Notes: generated from the sequence alone by a model not told the origin. Shown: positions 7,034-15,250, numbered from the stretch's first letter. The stretch is 20,336 nucleotides of DNA from Syntrophaceae bacterium UBA2280 (GCA_002347685.1 DDWS01000036.1:1-20336), one strand, 5' to 3'. Program-made: numbers and translations.

Positions 7034-7981
7034 CTAGGACTTCACGCCCGCCGGCGCTTTTTTCAACACGTAACAGACCCATTCTTTTTCCGTGAGCACG
7101 TTGAGCTTGATGAGCGGCGCGACAATGAAGTGTGTCTCGATATCCGGCATATCCGGTTCAATGATGCCGGATATGATCATGTACCCTTCGGGCAGAAGCA
7201 GTTTGTTTAAATGCGAATGCAGTTTTAACAATAATTTGGATGTGAGATTGGCAATGATCAGATTGCGTGGCTCCGAGATGTGCACCGCGTCTTGATTGAA
7301 AATGCGCAGGCAATCGTTAACCGCATTGATCCCGGAATTTTCACCGGCAATCTGAGTCGCCTTCGGATCGTTGTCCACGCAGATCACATCGCGCGCGCCC
7401 ATCTTCGCAGCGGTAATCCCCAGAATACCCGTGCCGCAGCCGACATCGAGAACCTTCCAGTCTTGAATGGAACGGTCCTTTAAAATTATATCTTCAATCG
7501 CTTCCATGCACATGCGCGTGGAAGCGTGCTGACCCGTGCCGAATGCCATGCCCGGGTCGATCTCCACGATAATGTCGCGGCTGTCCGGCGTGTAGCGCTC
7601 CCAGGTCGGTTTAACGACAATATTCTTACAGACGCGAATCGGTTTGAAGTACTTTTTCCATTGTTCGCCCCAATCCGGATCGGTGATGACTTCGGCGGAG
7701 AGCGCGGGCAAGGCAGACTCGGGGAAAATTTCCTCAAGGCTCTTCAAGTATTTACGTACGGCAAAGACTCTCTTTTCGCTGCGCACATCATCAGGAAAAA
7801 AGGCTGAAATGACCTCCACCCCGGCGGGTTCGGGAAATTCATTCGCACCGGGCGGAAGAAGCGATTCCGAAAAAACACCCTGCGCGCCTGTCTCTTCCAG
7901 AAAATTGCCGACGGCGTCCGCCAGTTCGGCAGCAACCGTGATCTCCAGTTTCAGCCATTTCCCCGGTTCTTGATCCGCCAT
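7034..7981 (-). CDS. prmA: Ribosomal protein L11 methyltransferase PrmA
   Basis: Methylates amino groups of ribosomal protein L11 using SAM. At 315 residues it is slightly longer than the usual 290-300. The N-terminal substrate-recognition domain covers about 1-95. The DPDW motif at 101-104 leads into the linker, and then the catalytic domain has PGMAFGTGQHAST (143-155), the SAM-binding LDVGCGTGILGI (178-189) and VDND at about 202. The usual N-I-L-A motif reads NLTS (245-248), keeping the key Asn. The ATG has AAGGA six bases upstream. First gene of the prmA-rsmE-RDD operon, with a promoter candidate about 75 bases upstream. Confidence 0.95.
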   Translation of the reverse strand: MADQEPGKWLKLEITVAAELADAVGNFLEETGAQGVFSESLLPPGANEFPEPAGVEVISAFFPDDVRSEKRVFAVRKYLKSLEEIFPESALPALSAEVITDPDWGEQWKKYFKPIRVCKNIVVKPTWERYTPDSRDIIVEIDPGMAFGTGQHASTRMCMEAIEDIILKDRSIQDWKVLDVGCGTGILGITAAKMGARDVICVDNDPKATQIAGENSGINAVNDCLRIFNQDAVHISEPRNLIIANLTSKLLLKLHSHLNKLLLPEGYMIISGIIEPDMPDIETHFIVAPLIKLNVLTEKEWVCYVLKKAPAGVKS

Positions 7982-8053
7982 AATAAGTCCTTAATTCCTT
8001 TGAGAATTGACCAGAATTTAGCAAAATGTCCCAACACTCTAAATATGCTTGAT

Positions 8054-8082
8054 CCTATATCCTGTTTTCATAAATTATTCAA
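8054..8082 (-). promoter_or_regulatory. Candidate promoter of the prmA-rsmE-RDD operon
   Basis: The minus strand reads TTGAAT (8082 to 8077), a 17-base spacer and TATAGG (8059 to 8054), each matching four of six consensus bases with ideal spacing. The predicted start is about 65 bases before the prmA ATG, in AT-rich DNA. Confidence 0.4.
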
Positions 8083-8102
8083 GCGCGCTGAGAAAGTGGA
8101 TA

Positions 8103-8130
8103 TTGACATGCCCGAAAAAGCCTTTAAATT
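8103..8130 (+). promoter_or_regulatory. Possible promoter for the small zinc-ribbon protein
   Basis: A perfect TTGACA (8103-8108), a 16-base spacer and TAAATT (8125-8130) point rightward, with a leader of about 110 bases before the ATG at 8248. Called by eye; the -10 match is moderate. Confidence 0.35.
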
Positions 8131-8247
8131 ATTGCAAAGAACCTTTGTCAATGTCCTGCTATTGGTGTCAAACTCAATTAAAGCTTTTTCTCCGAACAGC
8201 CGAAAGGATATGAACGATACAGTGAACTAACCTTTAGAAAACCACAA

Positions 8248-8583
8248 ATGGGTGAAAAAATGTTAGCGAGCTTTATCATTTGCCAGGCATGCGGCTGCAA
8301 AGGACGCGCCGGAAACACTCTGTGCCAGAATCAATCCGAATCACCGGTATTCCGGTACCACGGACATGACCCGTTTGAGGGAATCATGCGTTATTCCTGC
8401 ACAAATTGTAAAGCGATGTTGCTGGTTGACCCTATGGATATGTTAAGCAGTTCCTGCGCAAGGGGGGTTCCTCAATCCCCGCCGGAAATGACGGATCAAG
8501 ATCCCAAAAGCAGGGCCATTCTCCAGACAGGCCGCATCATACGGGTCATCCCTAAACGAATCAGTGGCTTTAAATATCATTGA
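8248..8583 (+). CDS. Small zinc-ribbon-like protein of unknown function
   Basis: A 111-residue protein whose first half looks like a treble-clef or zinc-ribbon fold: C12-x2-C15 (plus C17 and C26) and C51-x2-C54 give two CxxC knuckles. Between them lies a well-formed stretch, FRYHGHDPFEGIMRY. The second half is polar and less ordered, ending in a basic tail. The Shine-Dalgarno is weak for either ATG (8248 or 8260). I do not recognise a named family. Zinc binding is inferred from the cysteine spacing; a nucleic-acid or protein-binding role would be a guess. It stands alone between the divergent prmA operon and the convergent GNAT-like gene. Confidence 0.6.
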   Translation: MGEKMLASFIICQACGCKGRAGNTLCQNQSESPVFRYHGHDPFEGIMRYSCTNCKAMLLVDPMDMLSSSCARGVPQSPPEMTDQDPKSRAILQTGRIIRVIPKRISGFKYH

Positions 8584-8660
8584 GGCCCCACGGGCCGTAA
8601 ACCTTCCATATGTGTCATTATGGTTTGACCGATATCCTTTTGAGGCTGAATCAGAACAGG

Positions 8661-9446
8661 TCACCTTGTGGTCCCTTTCAAAGCGCCGGGGTCTGATGCC
8701 TTGTTGATTTCCTCTAAACAGTCCCATAGCTTCTTGACTTCAGGAAGCATCTGCCATTCTTCTGGTTTTGTTGAGTACCGTTCGCCTCCGTTTAGCAGCT
8801 TGTAGAAATGGACGGTGCAGGCTCTGTATTCATTTTGCCCCCCGCACCAGCGCGTGTAACTGCCCGGAAAAATCCCCGCGATCTTCCAACCCATTTGTTT
8901 GAACCAGATATATTGCGTAATATTCTGCCACGTTTCACAAAACACGGTGACATATTCCGCGCCGGATTCCTCAAGCCATAAATAGAATTCGTGAAGTTCC
9001 GCCCAGATGTTCAAATCCAGATTTCCCTTTCTGAAATCGGGATGAATCGCGAAAAAGCTTGCTTCGACATGAAGATTCACATCAAATTTGGTCAGCAGAT
9101 TGGCAAACACAAGTTTGCGATTCTTCAGATCATCACACACGATGGTCGCGTATTGCTTATGAACGGCATCATGATCCCATGTTTCCTTGAATGCCATTTT
9201 CTGCTCATATTCTTCCGGGAACAACATCCATTCATGAATGGAACCATAAACCTCGGGATAAGACGCTCTCCAGAGCTCGGTAACCTCATCGACGTCTTTT
9301 CTGCCCATCGCCCTGATCACAAATTGATCAGCGATCACCTTTTCCCGATCAGGCCAGATGATCTTTTTTTCTTTAATTTTACGTGTTTCACAGGTTTTCG
9401 CCATGTTTCCATAGGGCCGATACCCATCCAAATTCAGATTTCGCAT
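8661..9446 (-). CDS. GNAT-like acetyltransferase family protein
   Basis: A 261-residue protein whose middle resembles the GNAT N-acetyltransferase fold. It has an opening strand-helix FVIRAMGRKDVDEVTELW (42-59), a strand into the acetyl-CoA loop region with AIHPDFRKGNLDL (133-145), and a C-terminal motif WFKQMGWKIAGIFPG (181-195) like the family's closing F-Y-x-x-x-G-F. The R-K-G-N loop is a weak version of the usual Q/R-x-x-G-x-G/A, so acetyl-CoA binding is not certain. It is rich in Trp and Tyr and has about 35 extra residues at each end. A GGGGA lies a few bases before the ATG. It stands alone, so neither substrate nor pathway can be read from its neighbours. Confidence 0.7.
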   Translation of the reverse strand: MRNLNLDGYRPYGNMAKTCETRKIKEKKIIWPDREKVIADQFVIRAMGRKDVDEVTELWRASYPEVYGSIHEWMLFPEEYEQKMAFKETWDHDAVHKQYATIVCDDLKNRKLVFANLLTKFDVNLHVEASFFAIHPDFRKGNLDLNIWAELHEFYLWLEESGAEYVTVFCETWQNITQYIWFKQMGWKIAGIFPGSYTRWCGGQNEYRACTVHFYKLLNGGERYSTKPEEWQMLPEVKKLWDCLEEINKASDPGALKGTTR

Positions 9447-9564
9447 ATTTTCCCCAGTTCAATCTGCATGATTTGACGCCATTCCCCGCCACAATGCAGG
9501 AAGACTCGCCAACCCGCATTTTTAAGCGAGCATTGACGGCACCCGCTGTCCTTTCAACGATAGC

Positions 9565-9593
9565 TTGATAATGACTGCTGCTTAAATAGTCAA
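9565..9593 (-). promoter_or_regulatory. Possible promoter for the GNAT-like gene
   Basis: The minus strand reads TTGACT (9593 to 9588), a 17-base spacer and TATCAA (9570 to 9565), matching five and four of six consensus bases. The leader before the ATG at 9446 would be about 110 bases. Confidence 0.35.
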
Positions 9594-9678
9594 TGGCTTT
9601 TATTTTTCATTGCCAGATCATCCCATTTGGTAAAAACAGGACATTTCTAAATTGGCTGGACAAACCACCATTCAATCA

Positions 9679-9707
9679 TTGACACTGTAGATGCTTTTTC
9701 CTATACT
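9679..9707 (+). promoter_or_regulatory. Near-consensus sigma-70 promoter of the MATE/iron-sulfur operon
   Basis: TTGACA (9679-9684), a spacer of exactly 17 bases and TATACT (9702-9707): eleven of twelve consensus bases, the best match I found in the window. Transcription would start near 9714, leaving a leader of about 125 bases before the TTG start codon at 9839. Confidence 0.65.
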
Positions 9708-9838
9708 CCGCCGCCTGGACAGATCGGAATACCGTTCACCATTTCGAAAAATTCTGTCTACCAGAGCGCGAATGTCATGCAGACGACAGGGGAACCATCA
9801 GGACACGCTTTTTTCACTGTTGCCGCGTAAGGAATCGC

Positions 9839-11218
9839 TTGAAAGACTTCACGGAAGGTAATATCGCAAGGCAGGTCATTGATTTCAGCCTACCGATCAT
9901 GCTCGGCAATGTGCTGATGTCCATCTACGGCATCATCAACATGATCTGGGTCGGCAGGCTTCTGGGGCATACCGCCGTCGCCGCCGTGGCTGCATCGCTG
10001 CCGATCATCCTGCTTATGCCCGCCTTTCTTATCGGCCTGGGTATGGCCACCAACGTGCTGATTGCCCAGGCATTCGGCCGCAAAGATACAGCGCTGCTTC
10101 GAAAAATCCTGGCCAATTCCTTTTTCACCTCGACACTGGTATGTCTTGCCGTTTCGCTTACGGCCCTGCTTCTGCGGCGTCAGTTGCTGGCCTTCGTCGA
10201 GACACCCAAAGAGATCGAGGCGATGGCTTTGTCCTATCTGACCATCATGATGGCGTCACTCATTTTTCAGTTCTTTATCAACTGGATGAATGGCATGCTG
10301 CGGGGCCTCGGCGACGCGAAAACCGTTCTGAAAATCCTGGTCATGCTCACCTTTTTCAATATCACTTTCGTCCCGCTTCTCATCATCGGCTTCGGGCCGA
10401 TACCTCCCCTGGGCGTGGCCGGTGCGGCGTGGGGCTCTGCGCTTGCGGCGGTCGTCACCGGCATCATCGGCTATATTTATCTTCTGCAATACAATCCTTT
10501 CGTCAACCTGCGCACATGGGACTACAGCCTGGACTGGCACATTATCCGGCAGGTCTTCGTCATCGGCATACCCGCCTCGCTGCAAATGCTCGTGGTTTCT
10601 CTGGCAGGTGTGTTCATTCTGGTTTTGGTCAACCGCCACGGAGCAACGGTCACCGCGGCCTTCGGCATCGGCATGCAGATCGACATGTTGGCCTCCATCC
10701 CGTTTATGTCCATCGGTATGGCGGCCACCTCGATCGCCGGGCAGAATATGGGCGCACAAAGACTCGACCGGGTATTTGAGACCCTGCGGATATCGGTGTT
10801 TTTTGCCCTGGGCATTGCCCTTTTATGCACGACGGTGCTTTTCTTTTTTCCTCAGCAGGTCGGTGCCCTTTTCCTCAAGGCCTCCGCTGAAAACGCCGCT
10901 GTTTTGGATGTCGTGCGAGGATACTACCGCTGGATGGCCTTTATCTTCCCTTGTTTCGCCATTATCTTTGTGATCCAGGGGGTGTTGAGGAGCGCAGGCG
11001 ACACCGTCGCCCTTTTAGTCCTGTCGTTTCTCGCCATGTTCGTCATCCGAATCCCCCTGGCCTACTTTCTTTCCGGCCCCATGGATTTGAGGGAGGACGG
11101 CATCTGGATCGCCATGCTGACCAGCAGCACCCTCGCCGTCGGACTCAACTGGCTTTACTACAAGGGCGGACGGTGGAAGAAAAAACGCATTCTGGGAGAC
11201 CGGAAGCCCCAGACTTGA
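9839..11218 (+). CDS. MATE-family multidrug/toxin exporter
   Basis: Inner-membrane exporter of the multidrug and toxic compound extrusion family, which uses a Na+ or H+ gradient to expel organic cations and other small molecules. The 459 residues fit the twelve-helix family length, with two homologous halves. The N-terminal half opens with IARQVIDFSLPIMLGNVLMSIYG-type sequence: a short polar lead, then helix 1 with its conserved Pro. The second half repeats it from about residue 235 (VIGIPASLQMLVVS). The GMATN segment near 65, MLRGLGD near 155 and VLRSAGD near 382 are family hallmarks. The start is TTG at 9839 with AAGGA about six bases upstream. The iron-sulfur gene follows after 30 bases, probably in the same transcript. 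The substrate cannot be told from sequence. Confidence 0.93.
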   Translation: MKDFTEGNIARQVIDFSLPIMLGNVLMSIYGIINMIWVGRLLGHTAVAAVAASLPIILLMPAFLIGLGMATNVLIAQAFGRKDTALLRKILANSFFTSTLVCLAVSLTALLLRRQLLAFVETPKEIEAMALSYLTIMMASLIFQFFINWMNGMLRGLGDAKTVLKILVMLTFFNITFVPLLIIGFGPIPPLGVAGAAWGSALAAVVTGIIGYIYLLQYNPFVNLRTWDYSLDWHIIRQVFVIGIPASLQMLVVSLAGVFILVLVNRHGATVTAAFGIGMQIDMLASIPFMSIGMAATSIAGQNMGAQRLDRVFETLRISVFFALGIALLCTTVLFFFPQQVGALFLKASAENAAVLDVVRGYYRWMAFIFPCFAIIFVIQGVLRSAGDTVALLVLSFLAMFVIRIPLAYFLSGPMDLREDGIWIAMLTSSTLAVGLNWLYYKGGRWKKKRILGDRKPQT

Positions 11219-11248
11219 TCAGGCAATACACGAAGACAGGATTTTTTT

Positions 11249-12382
11249 ATGCCGACGGAAAACGCCCTATACAGACAGCTTCAGATTCAGCTCGATCAAT
11301 ATCCCATCGGTTATCCCGCCACGAAAAGCGGCGTTGAAATAGACCTTCTGAAATACTTTTTTACGCCGCTGCAGGCGAAGATCGCCATGTGCCTGACGCT
11401 GCGCTCCGTCTCTGTCGGCGCCGTCCGGAAAAGGCTCAAAGCGAGATTCCATGTCGAGTTATCCTCCGGTGACCTGTCTGCGATGCTCGAAGAAATGTTC
11501 ATGAAAGGCGTCATCAGCCGAGCCGGAAAAGCCGGACCACCGCGCTACAGCGTGGCCATGCTGGCGATCGGCATCTTCGAATATCAGGTGGATGATCTGA
11601 CAGTCGAGCTGGTTGAAATGATCCATCGATATTTTGACGAAGCCTTCGGCGCGGAATTTTTCCGCTCGTCTCTGCCCCAGCTGCGCGTAAGCCCGCACAT
11701 GAAAGCGATTGTTCCCGACTATATTGTGGACACCTACGACAACATGCGGCATTTCATCGCGCATACTAAAGAAACCCTCCATGTGGCCAACTGTGTGTGC
11801 AAGCAGGGCGAAGCCCTGGTGGGAAAACCATGCAAACAGACGGACAACTATGAAGTCTGCCTGCTGATCGGATCCACGAGTTACCCGGCGCGCAGACGCG
11901 CCAGGAAGATCTCCAAAGAGGAGTGTCTGCGGATTCTGGACACAGCCGAAGAAAAAGGGATGGTGCTCCAACCCGGCAACTCGAAAAAACCCAACTGCAT
12001 CTGTATCTGCTGCGGCTGCTGCTGCGGCGTTTTAACCACGGCAAAAAAACAACCCCGCCCCGCCCGTTTTTTTGCCACCAATTATTATGCGCAGATCGAC
12101 AAGGCTCCATGCACCGGATGCGGCATCTGCGTGAAACGATGCCAGATGGACGCTCTGATCGCGGAAGATAAAATTTTCCGTGTCGATGCTGACCGTTGTA
12201 TCGGATGCGGCTTGTGCGTCACCGGCTGCAAGGCAAAAGCTGTCACACTGATCAAAAAAGATAAGATGACTGTACCGCCGATGAACACCGAGATTCTATA
12301 TTTGAGCATCCTGATGGAAAGGGCGGGAAGAAAAAAAATGATTGCCAATATGCTGCGCCTGCTTTTTGGAAAACCCCTGTAA
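11249..12382 (+). CDS. Cysteine-rich protein with C-terminal double [4Fe-4S] ferredoxin domain
   Basis: A 377-residue soluble protein with 20 or more cysteines. Residues about 40-100 look like a winged-helix segment: helices around AKIAMCLTLRSVSVGAVRKR, then SAMLEEMFMKGVISR and a basic wing. A middle region has C182-x-C184, C195, C204 and C226, ending in a very dense cluster, NCICICCGCCCGVL (250-262), with seven cysteines in ten residues. The C-terminal ferredoxin domain has two C-x2-C-x2-C-x3-C motifs (288-298 and 317-327), enough for two [4Fe-4S] clusters; neither has the Pro usually found after the fourth Cys. A role in electron transfer or redox sensing is inferred; I cannot name the partner. 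It lies 30 bases after the MATE gene with only a weak AGG upstream of its ATG. Confidence 0.88.
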   Translation: MPTENALYRQLQIQLDQYPIGYPATKSGVEIDLLKYFFTPLQAKIAMCLTLRSVSVGAVRKRLKARFHVELSSGDLSAMLEEMFMKGVISRAGKAGPPRYSVAMLAIGIFEYQVDDLTVELVEMIHRYFDEAFGAEFFRSSLPQLRVSPHMKAIVPDYIVDTYDNMRHFIAHTKETLHVANCVCKQGEALVGKPCKQTDNYEVCLLIGSTSYPARRRARKISKEECLRILDTAEEKGMVLQPGNSKKPNCICICCGCCCGVLTTAKKQPRPARFFATNYYAQIDKAPCTGCGICVKRCQMDALIAEDKIFRVDADRCIGCGLCVTGCKAKAVTLIKKDKMTVPPMNTEILYLSILMERAGRKKMIANMLRLLFGKPL

Positions 12383-12405
12383 TGACTGTGCGTAAAAAGC
12401 CAGGC

Positions 12406-12442
12406 AAAAAAACGCGGGCGACTCATTGAGGAGCCGCCCGCG
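12406..12442 (-). terminator. Rho-independent terminator of the CoA-transferase gene
   Basis: Read leftward, CGCGGGCG (12442 to 12435) pairs perfectly with CGCCCGCG (12420 to 12413) over a 14-base loop and is followed by seven Ts (12412 to 12406). It sits 16 bases past the stop codon, between convergent genes. Confidence 0.88.
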
Positions 12443-12457
12443 AAAATACATGCCGGA

Positions 12458-13852
12458 TCAATCCTTTTTGTTTGATTGACGCCAGATTTTCTGCTTTTCG
12501 GCAGCCTTGATCAGTTCATCGCGGAAATCGGGATGGGCAATGGAAATCAGCTTTTCCGCACGCCGCCAGGTGGGATCGCCCTTCAGACAGACAGCGCCAT
12601 ACTCAGTAACAATGAAGTGGGCCATCGGACGCGGTATGGTGGAAATCGTTCCGGGACGGAATGTCGGAACAATTCTGGAAACCAGTTTGCCTTCTTTATT
12701 CTTGTGGGTTGACGGCAGACAAATAAAGCTGCGGCCGCCTTTTGACCAAAACGCGCCTGTCACATAATCCCACATGCCGCCGTTGCCGGAAATCTGCTTG
12801 AATCCCGAGCTTTCGGCGCTGATCTGGCTGTAGAGATCCACTTCGACACATTGGTTGATGGAAACCAGCTTGTCGATATCCATCAGGAGACGCGGATGAT
12901 TCGCATTCTTGACATTGTAGGAGGCAAGCGCCGGATTGTTGTCAATCCAATCATACAATGCCTTGCTGCCCAGAGCGAAGGTATAGACAATCTTGCCTTT
13001 GTTGGGGCTCTTATACTTTCCTGTCATCCTTCCCGATTCATACATATCCATAAAGGCGTCCACGAGCATTTCCGTGTGTCCGCTCAGATCCTTCAGATCA
13101 CTCGCGGCGATCATCTTGCCAAGAATATTGGGCATGGTTCCAATGCCCAACTGGATGGAACATCCGTCGCTCAGGTATCCGAGGACATGACTGGCGATCT
13201 TTTTATCCACCTCTGTCGGTTCCGCGGACGGCAGCTCCATCATGGGTTCGTTTTCACTCTCGACAATGATATCAACCTGCGAAATGTGAATCCGCTCGCA
13301 TTCACCGCCCAGAGCGTTAGGGACATTGCTGTTGACTTCGACGATGACCGTCTTGGCGCTCATCGCCTGGGCGTAAGCAACAGAGTTGTGAATACCCCAG
13401 TTAAAATAGCCGCCCGCATCCATAGGTGCCACCCGCACCATGAAGACATCCCGCTTGGGGGAACCGATCTTACCCGGATCATAGATCGGGCTGTCCGGGG
13501 TCACCATTTCATAATATGTTTCGCCCTCTCCGAACAGGGTCGGATTGTAGAAGACATTGGGGCGCTGATCCTGCATCATCCTTGAAATAAGGCTGAAGTG
13601 CATATCCACATACGTGAAAACCTCCCCCTTCGGATCCTGCATGACCACTTCAGGAACGGGAAGCAAGGTAACGGCGCCGACAACGACGACATCTTTCAAT
13701 TCCCCTTTTCTCGCTGCAAGGGCTTTATCCAAGGCAATGGGCTTACCATTGAAATAAGCATAATCGATCCAGTCACCGGATCTGACCACAGTCACTGCAT
13801 CTTCCGGCGTTTTGAGTTTTTGCTTGTACTCCTGCGTGTAACTATTTGACAT
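12458..13852 (-). CDS. Acetyl-CoA hydrolase/transferase-family CoA-transferase
   Basis: Moves CoA between an acyl-CoA and a free acid such as acetate. The family includes 4-hydroxybutyrate, butyrate and succinate CoA-transferases. At 464 residues it is slightly longer than the usual 430-450. Visible signatures are QLGIGTMPN (234-242, N-terminal-domain oxyanion loop), the segment CVEVDLYSQ in which Glu337 is the likely catalytic residue forming the glutamyl-CoA thioester, and ISGNGGMWDYVTGA (354-367), the C-terminal-domain G-x-G-G-x-x-D motif. There is no signal peptide, so it is cytoplasmic. AGGAG lies seven bases before the ATG. With an acyl-CoA dehydrogenase and an acid:CoA ligase nearby, CoA activation of an organic acid at no ATP cost is a sensible role. 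The preferred acid cannot be told from sequence. Confidence 0.9.
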   Translation of the reverse strand: MSNSYTQEYKQKLKTPEDAVTVVRSGDWIDYAYFNGKPIALDKALAARKGELKDVVVVGAVTLLPVPEVVMQDPKGEVFTYVDMHFSLISRMMQDQRPNVFYNPTLFGEGETYYEMVTPDSPIYDPGKIGSPKRDVFMVRVAPMDAGGYFNWGIHNSVAYAQAMSAKTVIVEVNSNVPNALGGECERIHISQVDIIVESENEPMMELPSAEPTEVDKKIASHVLGYLSDGCSIQLGIGTMPNILGKMIAASDLKDLSGHTEMLVDAFMDMYESGRMTGKYKSPNKGKIVYTFALGSKALYDWIDNNPALASYNVKNANHPRLLMDIDKLVSINQCVEVDLYSQISAESSGFKQISGNGGMWDYVTGAFWSKGGRSFICLPSTHKNKEGKLVSRIVPTFRPGTISTIPRPMAHFIVTEYGAVCLKGDPTWRRAEKLISIAHPDFRDELIKAAEKQKIWRQSNKKD

Positions 13853-13935
13853 TTAGAATCTCCTCCATTTATTTGATATATCGTCCCACGATGAATCATC
13901 CGCAAAACGTTGATTATTGATGTTTAATAAGAGGA

Positions 13936-13978
13936 AAAGGAATAGGGGGCAAAATTTTCCTTTACCCCCTATTCCTTT
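13936..13978 (-). terminator. Strong hairpin terminator between receptor and CoA-transferase genes
   Basis: A perfect 14-base inverted repeat: AAAGGAATAGGGGG (13936-13949) and its complement (13965-13978), with a 15-base loop. The leftward side runs into TTTTCCTCTTATT; the rightward side has an even better T-run (13980-13986), so it may stop polymerase both ways. It begins just past the receptor's stop codon and separates that transcript from the CoA-transferase gene. Confidence 0.75.
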
Positions 13979-13986
13979 GATTTTTT

Positions 13987-15207
13987 CTATTTCTTCTTGT
14001 CTGTCTTGCCTTTTTTCCATGTTGCAAGATCGTTTGGCATCCAGTCCTGCAAAAGGATGTGAGATCCGTTGGGACCGCATTTTGCGATCTGAATGGAATC
14101 GACTCCCTGCCGCTGATCCGCAGTCCACGTAATAGGCGCTCCAATACCTTTCCAATTGTCAAACTTCTCAAGTTCGCTGATCACAGCTTCCGTACTGAGA
14201 TTTGGGCCCACGCGCCTCAGCGCCTCGACCAAGGGTTCGGCATATATGATGCCGACGCTCATAAACACACCCCACCGGTCGTTGGGGGCCAGCCGTTTTG
14301 CCGCTTCGCGGTATTTCGCTACCAGAGGATCTTTAGAATCAGGCTCCGGGGCGGCGGCGGACGTAATCACGCCTTCATACAGACCATCCGACAGTCTGTA
14401 CATCAGAGGGTAATCCGAAAGACCCGTATGAGAAATCCACTGGGGCTTATAGCCGATGCTGGCGCTCGTTTTCAACGTCATAATCGCCAGCGAGGGGGCA
14501 ACCCACATGAAAACGGCTTCGGCTCCGGCATTTCTGAGACGCAGCACCTGGGATGAAACGTCGGCCGTCGTCGGTTCGACCGGGATTTCCAAAACCAGCT
14601 TCATTCCAAGTGAATCGAGTCGCTGCTTGGCGCCCTGCAGTCCTACTTTACCGAAAACATCGTTCTGATACAAAAACCCGATTTTCTTGATGCCCTTTTT
14701 TTCCACGATGTACTTCGTCAGCACGCTTGTCTCGTCTTGAAAGAGCGGATAGGCGTGGAACCGGTACCGGCTGGGCGGATCGTCAATAGGATTGAGCGCG
14801 GCAGTGCCGGGCACAACCCACAGCACTTTATTGCGGTCCAGATACTGCTTGACGGCATGGCAACCCGCGCCGGAAACACCGCCCGTAAAGGCAAATATCC
14901 CCCGTCGATCTACCAGTTCCCTGACTGCCGACATGGCCTGTGACGGATTATACGCATCGTCGCGAATAAAATAATTGATCTTCCTGCCGTGAATTCCACC
15001 CTCTTCATTCACCAGGTCAAACAGCACGGAGGTACCCCTCGCTACGGCGCCCCAGGTCGCCGCGGGCCCTGTCTGGGGACTGAACTGGGCAACCCGGATT
15101 TCTTTGTCATCAAAACCACGCTCCTTGGCGAAAGAAACATTCACCGCGACCAGAAGCCCCACGATGACAATCATTGTTAAAATGGATACGATTTTTTTCA
15201 TACGCAA
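13987..15207 (-). CDS. Periplasmic branched-chain-amino-acid-type ABC receptor (LivJ/HbaE-like)
   Basis: Solute-binding protein of the LivJ-type family (type I fold), which hands its ligand to an ABC importer. Related receptors bind branched-chain amino acids, and in some bacteria aromatic or aliphatic acids. Residues 1-27 form a Sec signal peptide ending V-S-F-A. The mature part shows the family's first strand (EIRVAQFSPQTGPAATWG), the G-G-I-x-G-R-K-I motif near 71-78, and YNPSQAMSAVRELV. The C-terminus is lysine-rich. Two starts are possible: TTG at 15207, eight bases from AGGAG, or ATG at 15201, fourteen bases from it. I prefer TTG on spacing; they differ by two residues. No permease or ATPase genes are adjacent, so it must work with a transporter encoded elsewhere. 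Confidence 0.9.
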   Translation of the reverse strand: MRMKKIVSILTMIVIVGLLVAVNVSFAKERGFDDKEIRVAQFSPQTGPAATWGAVARGTSVLFDLVNEEGGIHGRKINYFIRDDAYNPSQAMSAVRELVDRRGIFAFTGGVSGAGCHAVKQYLDRNKVLWVVPGTAALNPIDDPPSRYRFHAYPLFQDETSVLTKYIVEKKGIKKIGFLYQNDVFGKVGLQGAKQRLDSLGMKLVLEIPVEPTTADVSSQVLRLRNAGAEAVFMWVAPSLAIMTLKTSASIGYKPQWISHTGLSDYPLMYRLSDGLYEGVITSAAAPEPDSKDPLVAKYREAAKRLAPNDRWGVFMSVGIIYAEPLVEALRRVGPNLSTEAVISELEKFDNWKGIGAPITWTADQRQGVDSIQIAKCGPNGSHILLQDWMPNDLATWKKGKTDKKK

Positions 15208-15250
15208 TACTTTTTCTCCTTTACTTAAATTGAAATAACTTTTGCCTTTT

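Larger units (their letters stand above)
9447..9838. other. Divergent intergenic region between the GNAT-like gene and the MATE gene
   Basis: About 390 bases with no convincing gene. It holds a leftward promoter candidate for the GNAT-like gene, a near-consensus rightward promoter for the MATE gene, and a MATE leader of about 125 bases. Short GACAGA/TCTGTC arms (9718-9723 and 9753-9758) lie in the leader, but I do not recognise a known riboswitch. A 56-codon basic reading frame starting at 9692 runs into the MATE start and is probably chance. Confidence 0.5.

Noticed and set aside
7970..8230. 86-codon rightward frame overlapping the start of prmA
   Set aside because: No Shine-Dalgarno, overlaps the prmA start on the other strand, spans two predicted promoters and has no domain features.
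9692..9862. 56-codon basic frame running into the MATE start
   Set aside because: It starts within the promoter spacer, overlaps the MATE coding start, and has arginine-rich random-looking composition.
13877..13905. TTGCGG-17-GATATA as a CoA-transferase promoter, with ATCGTcccACGAT in its spacer
   Set aside because: Each hexamer matches only three of six consensus bases and the repeat arms are five bases; too weak to report as a feature.
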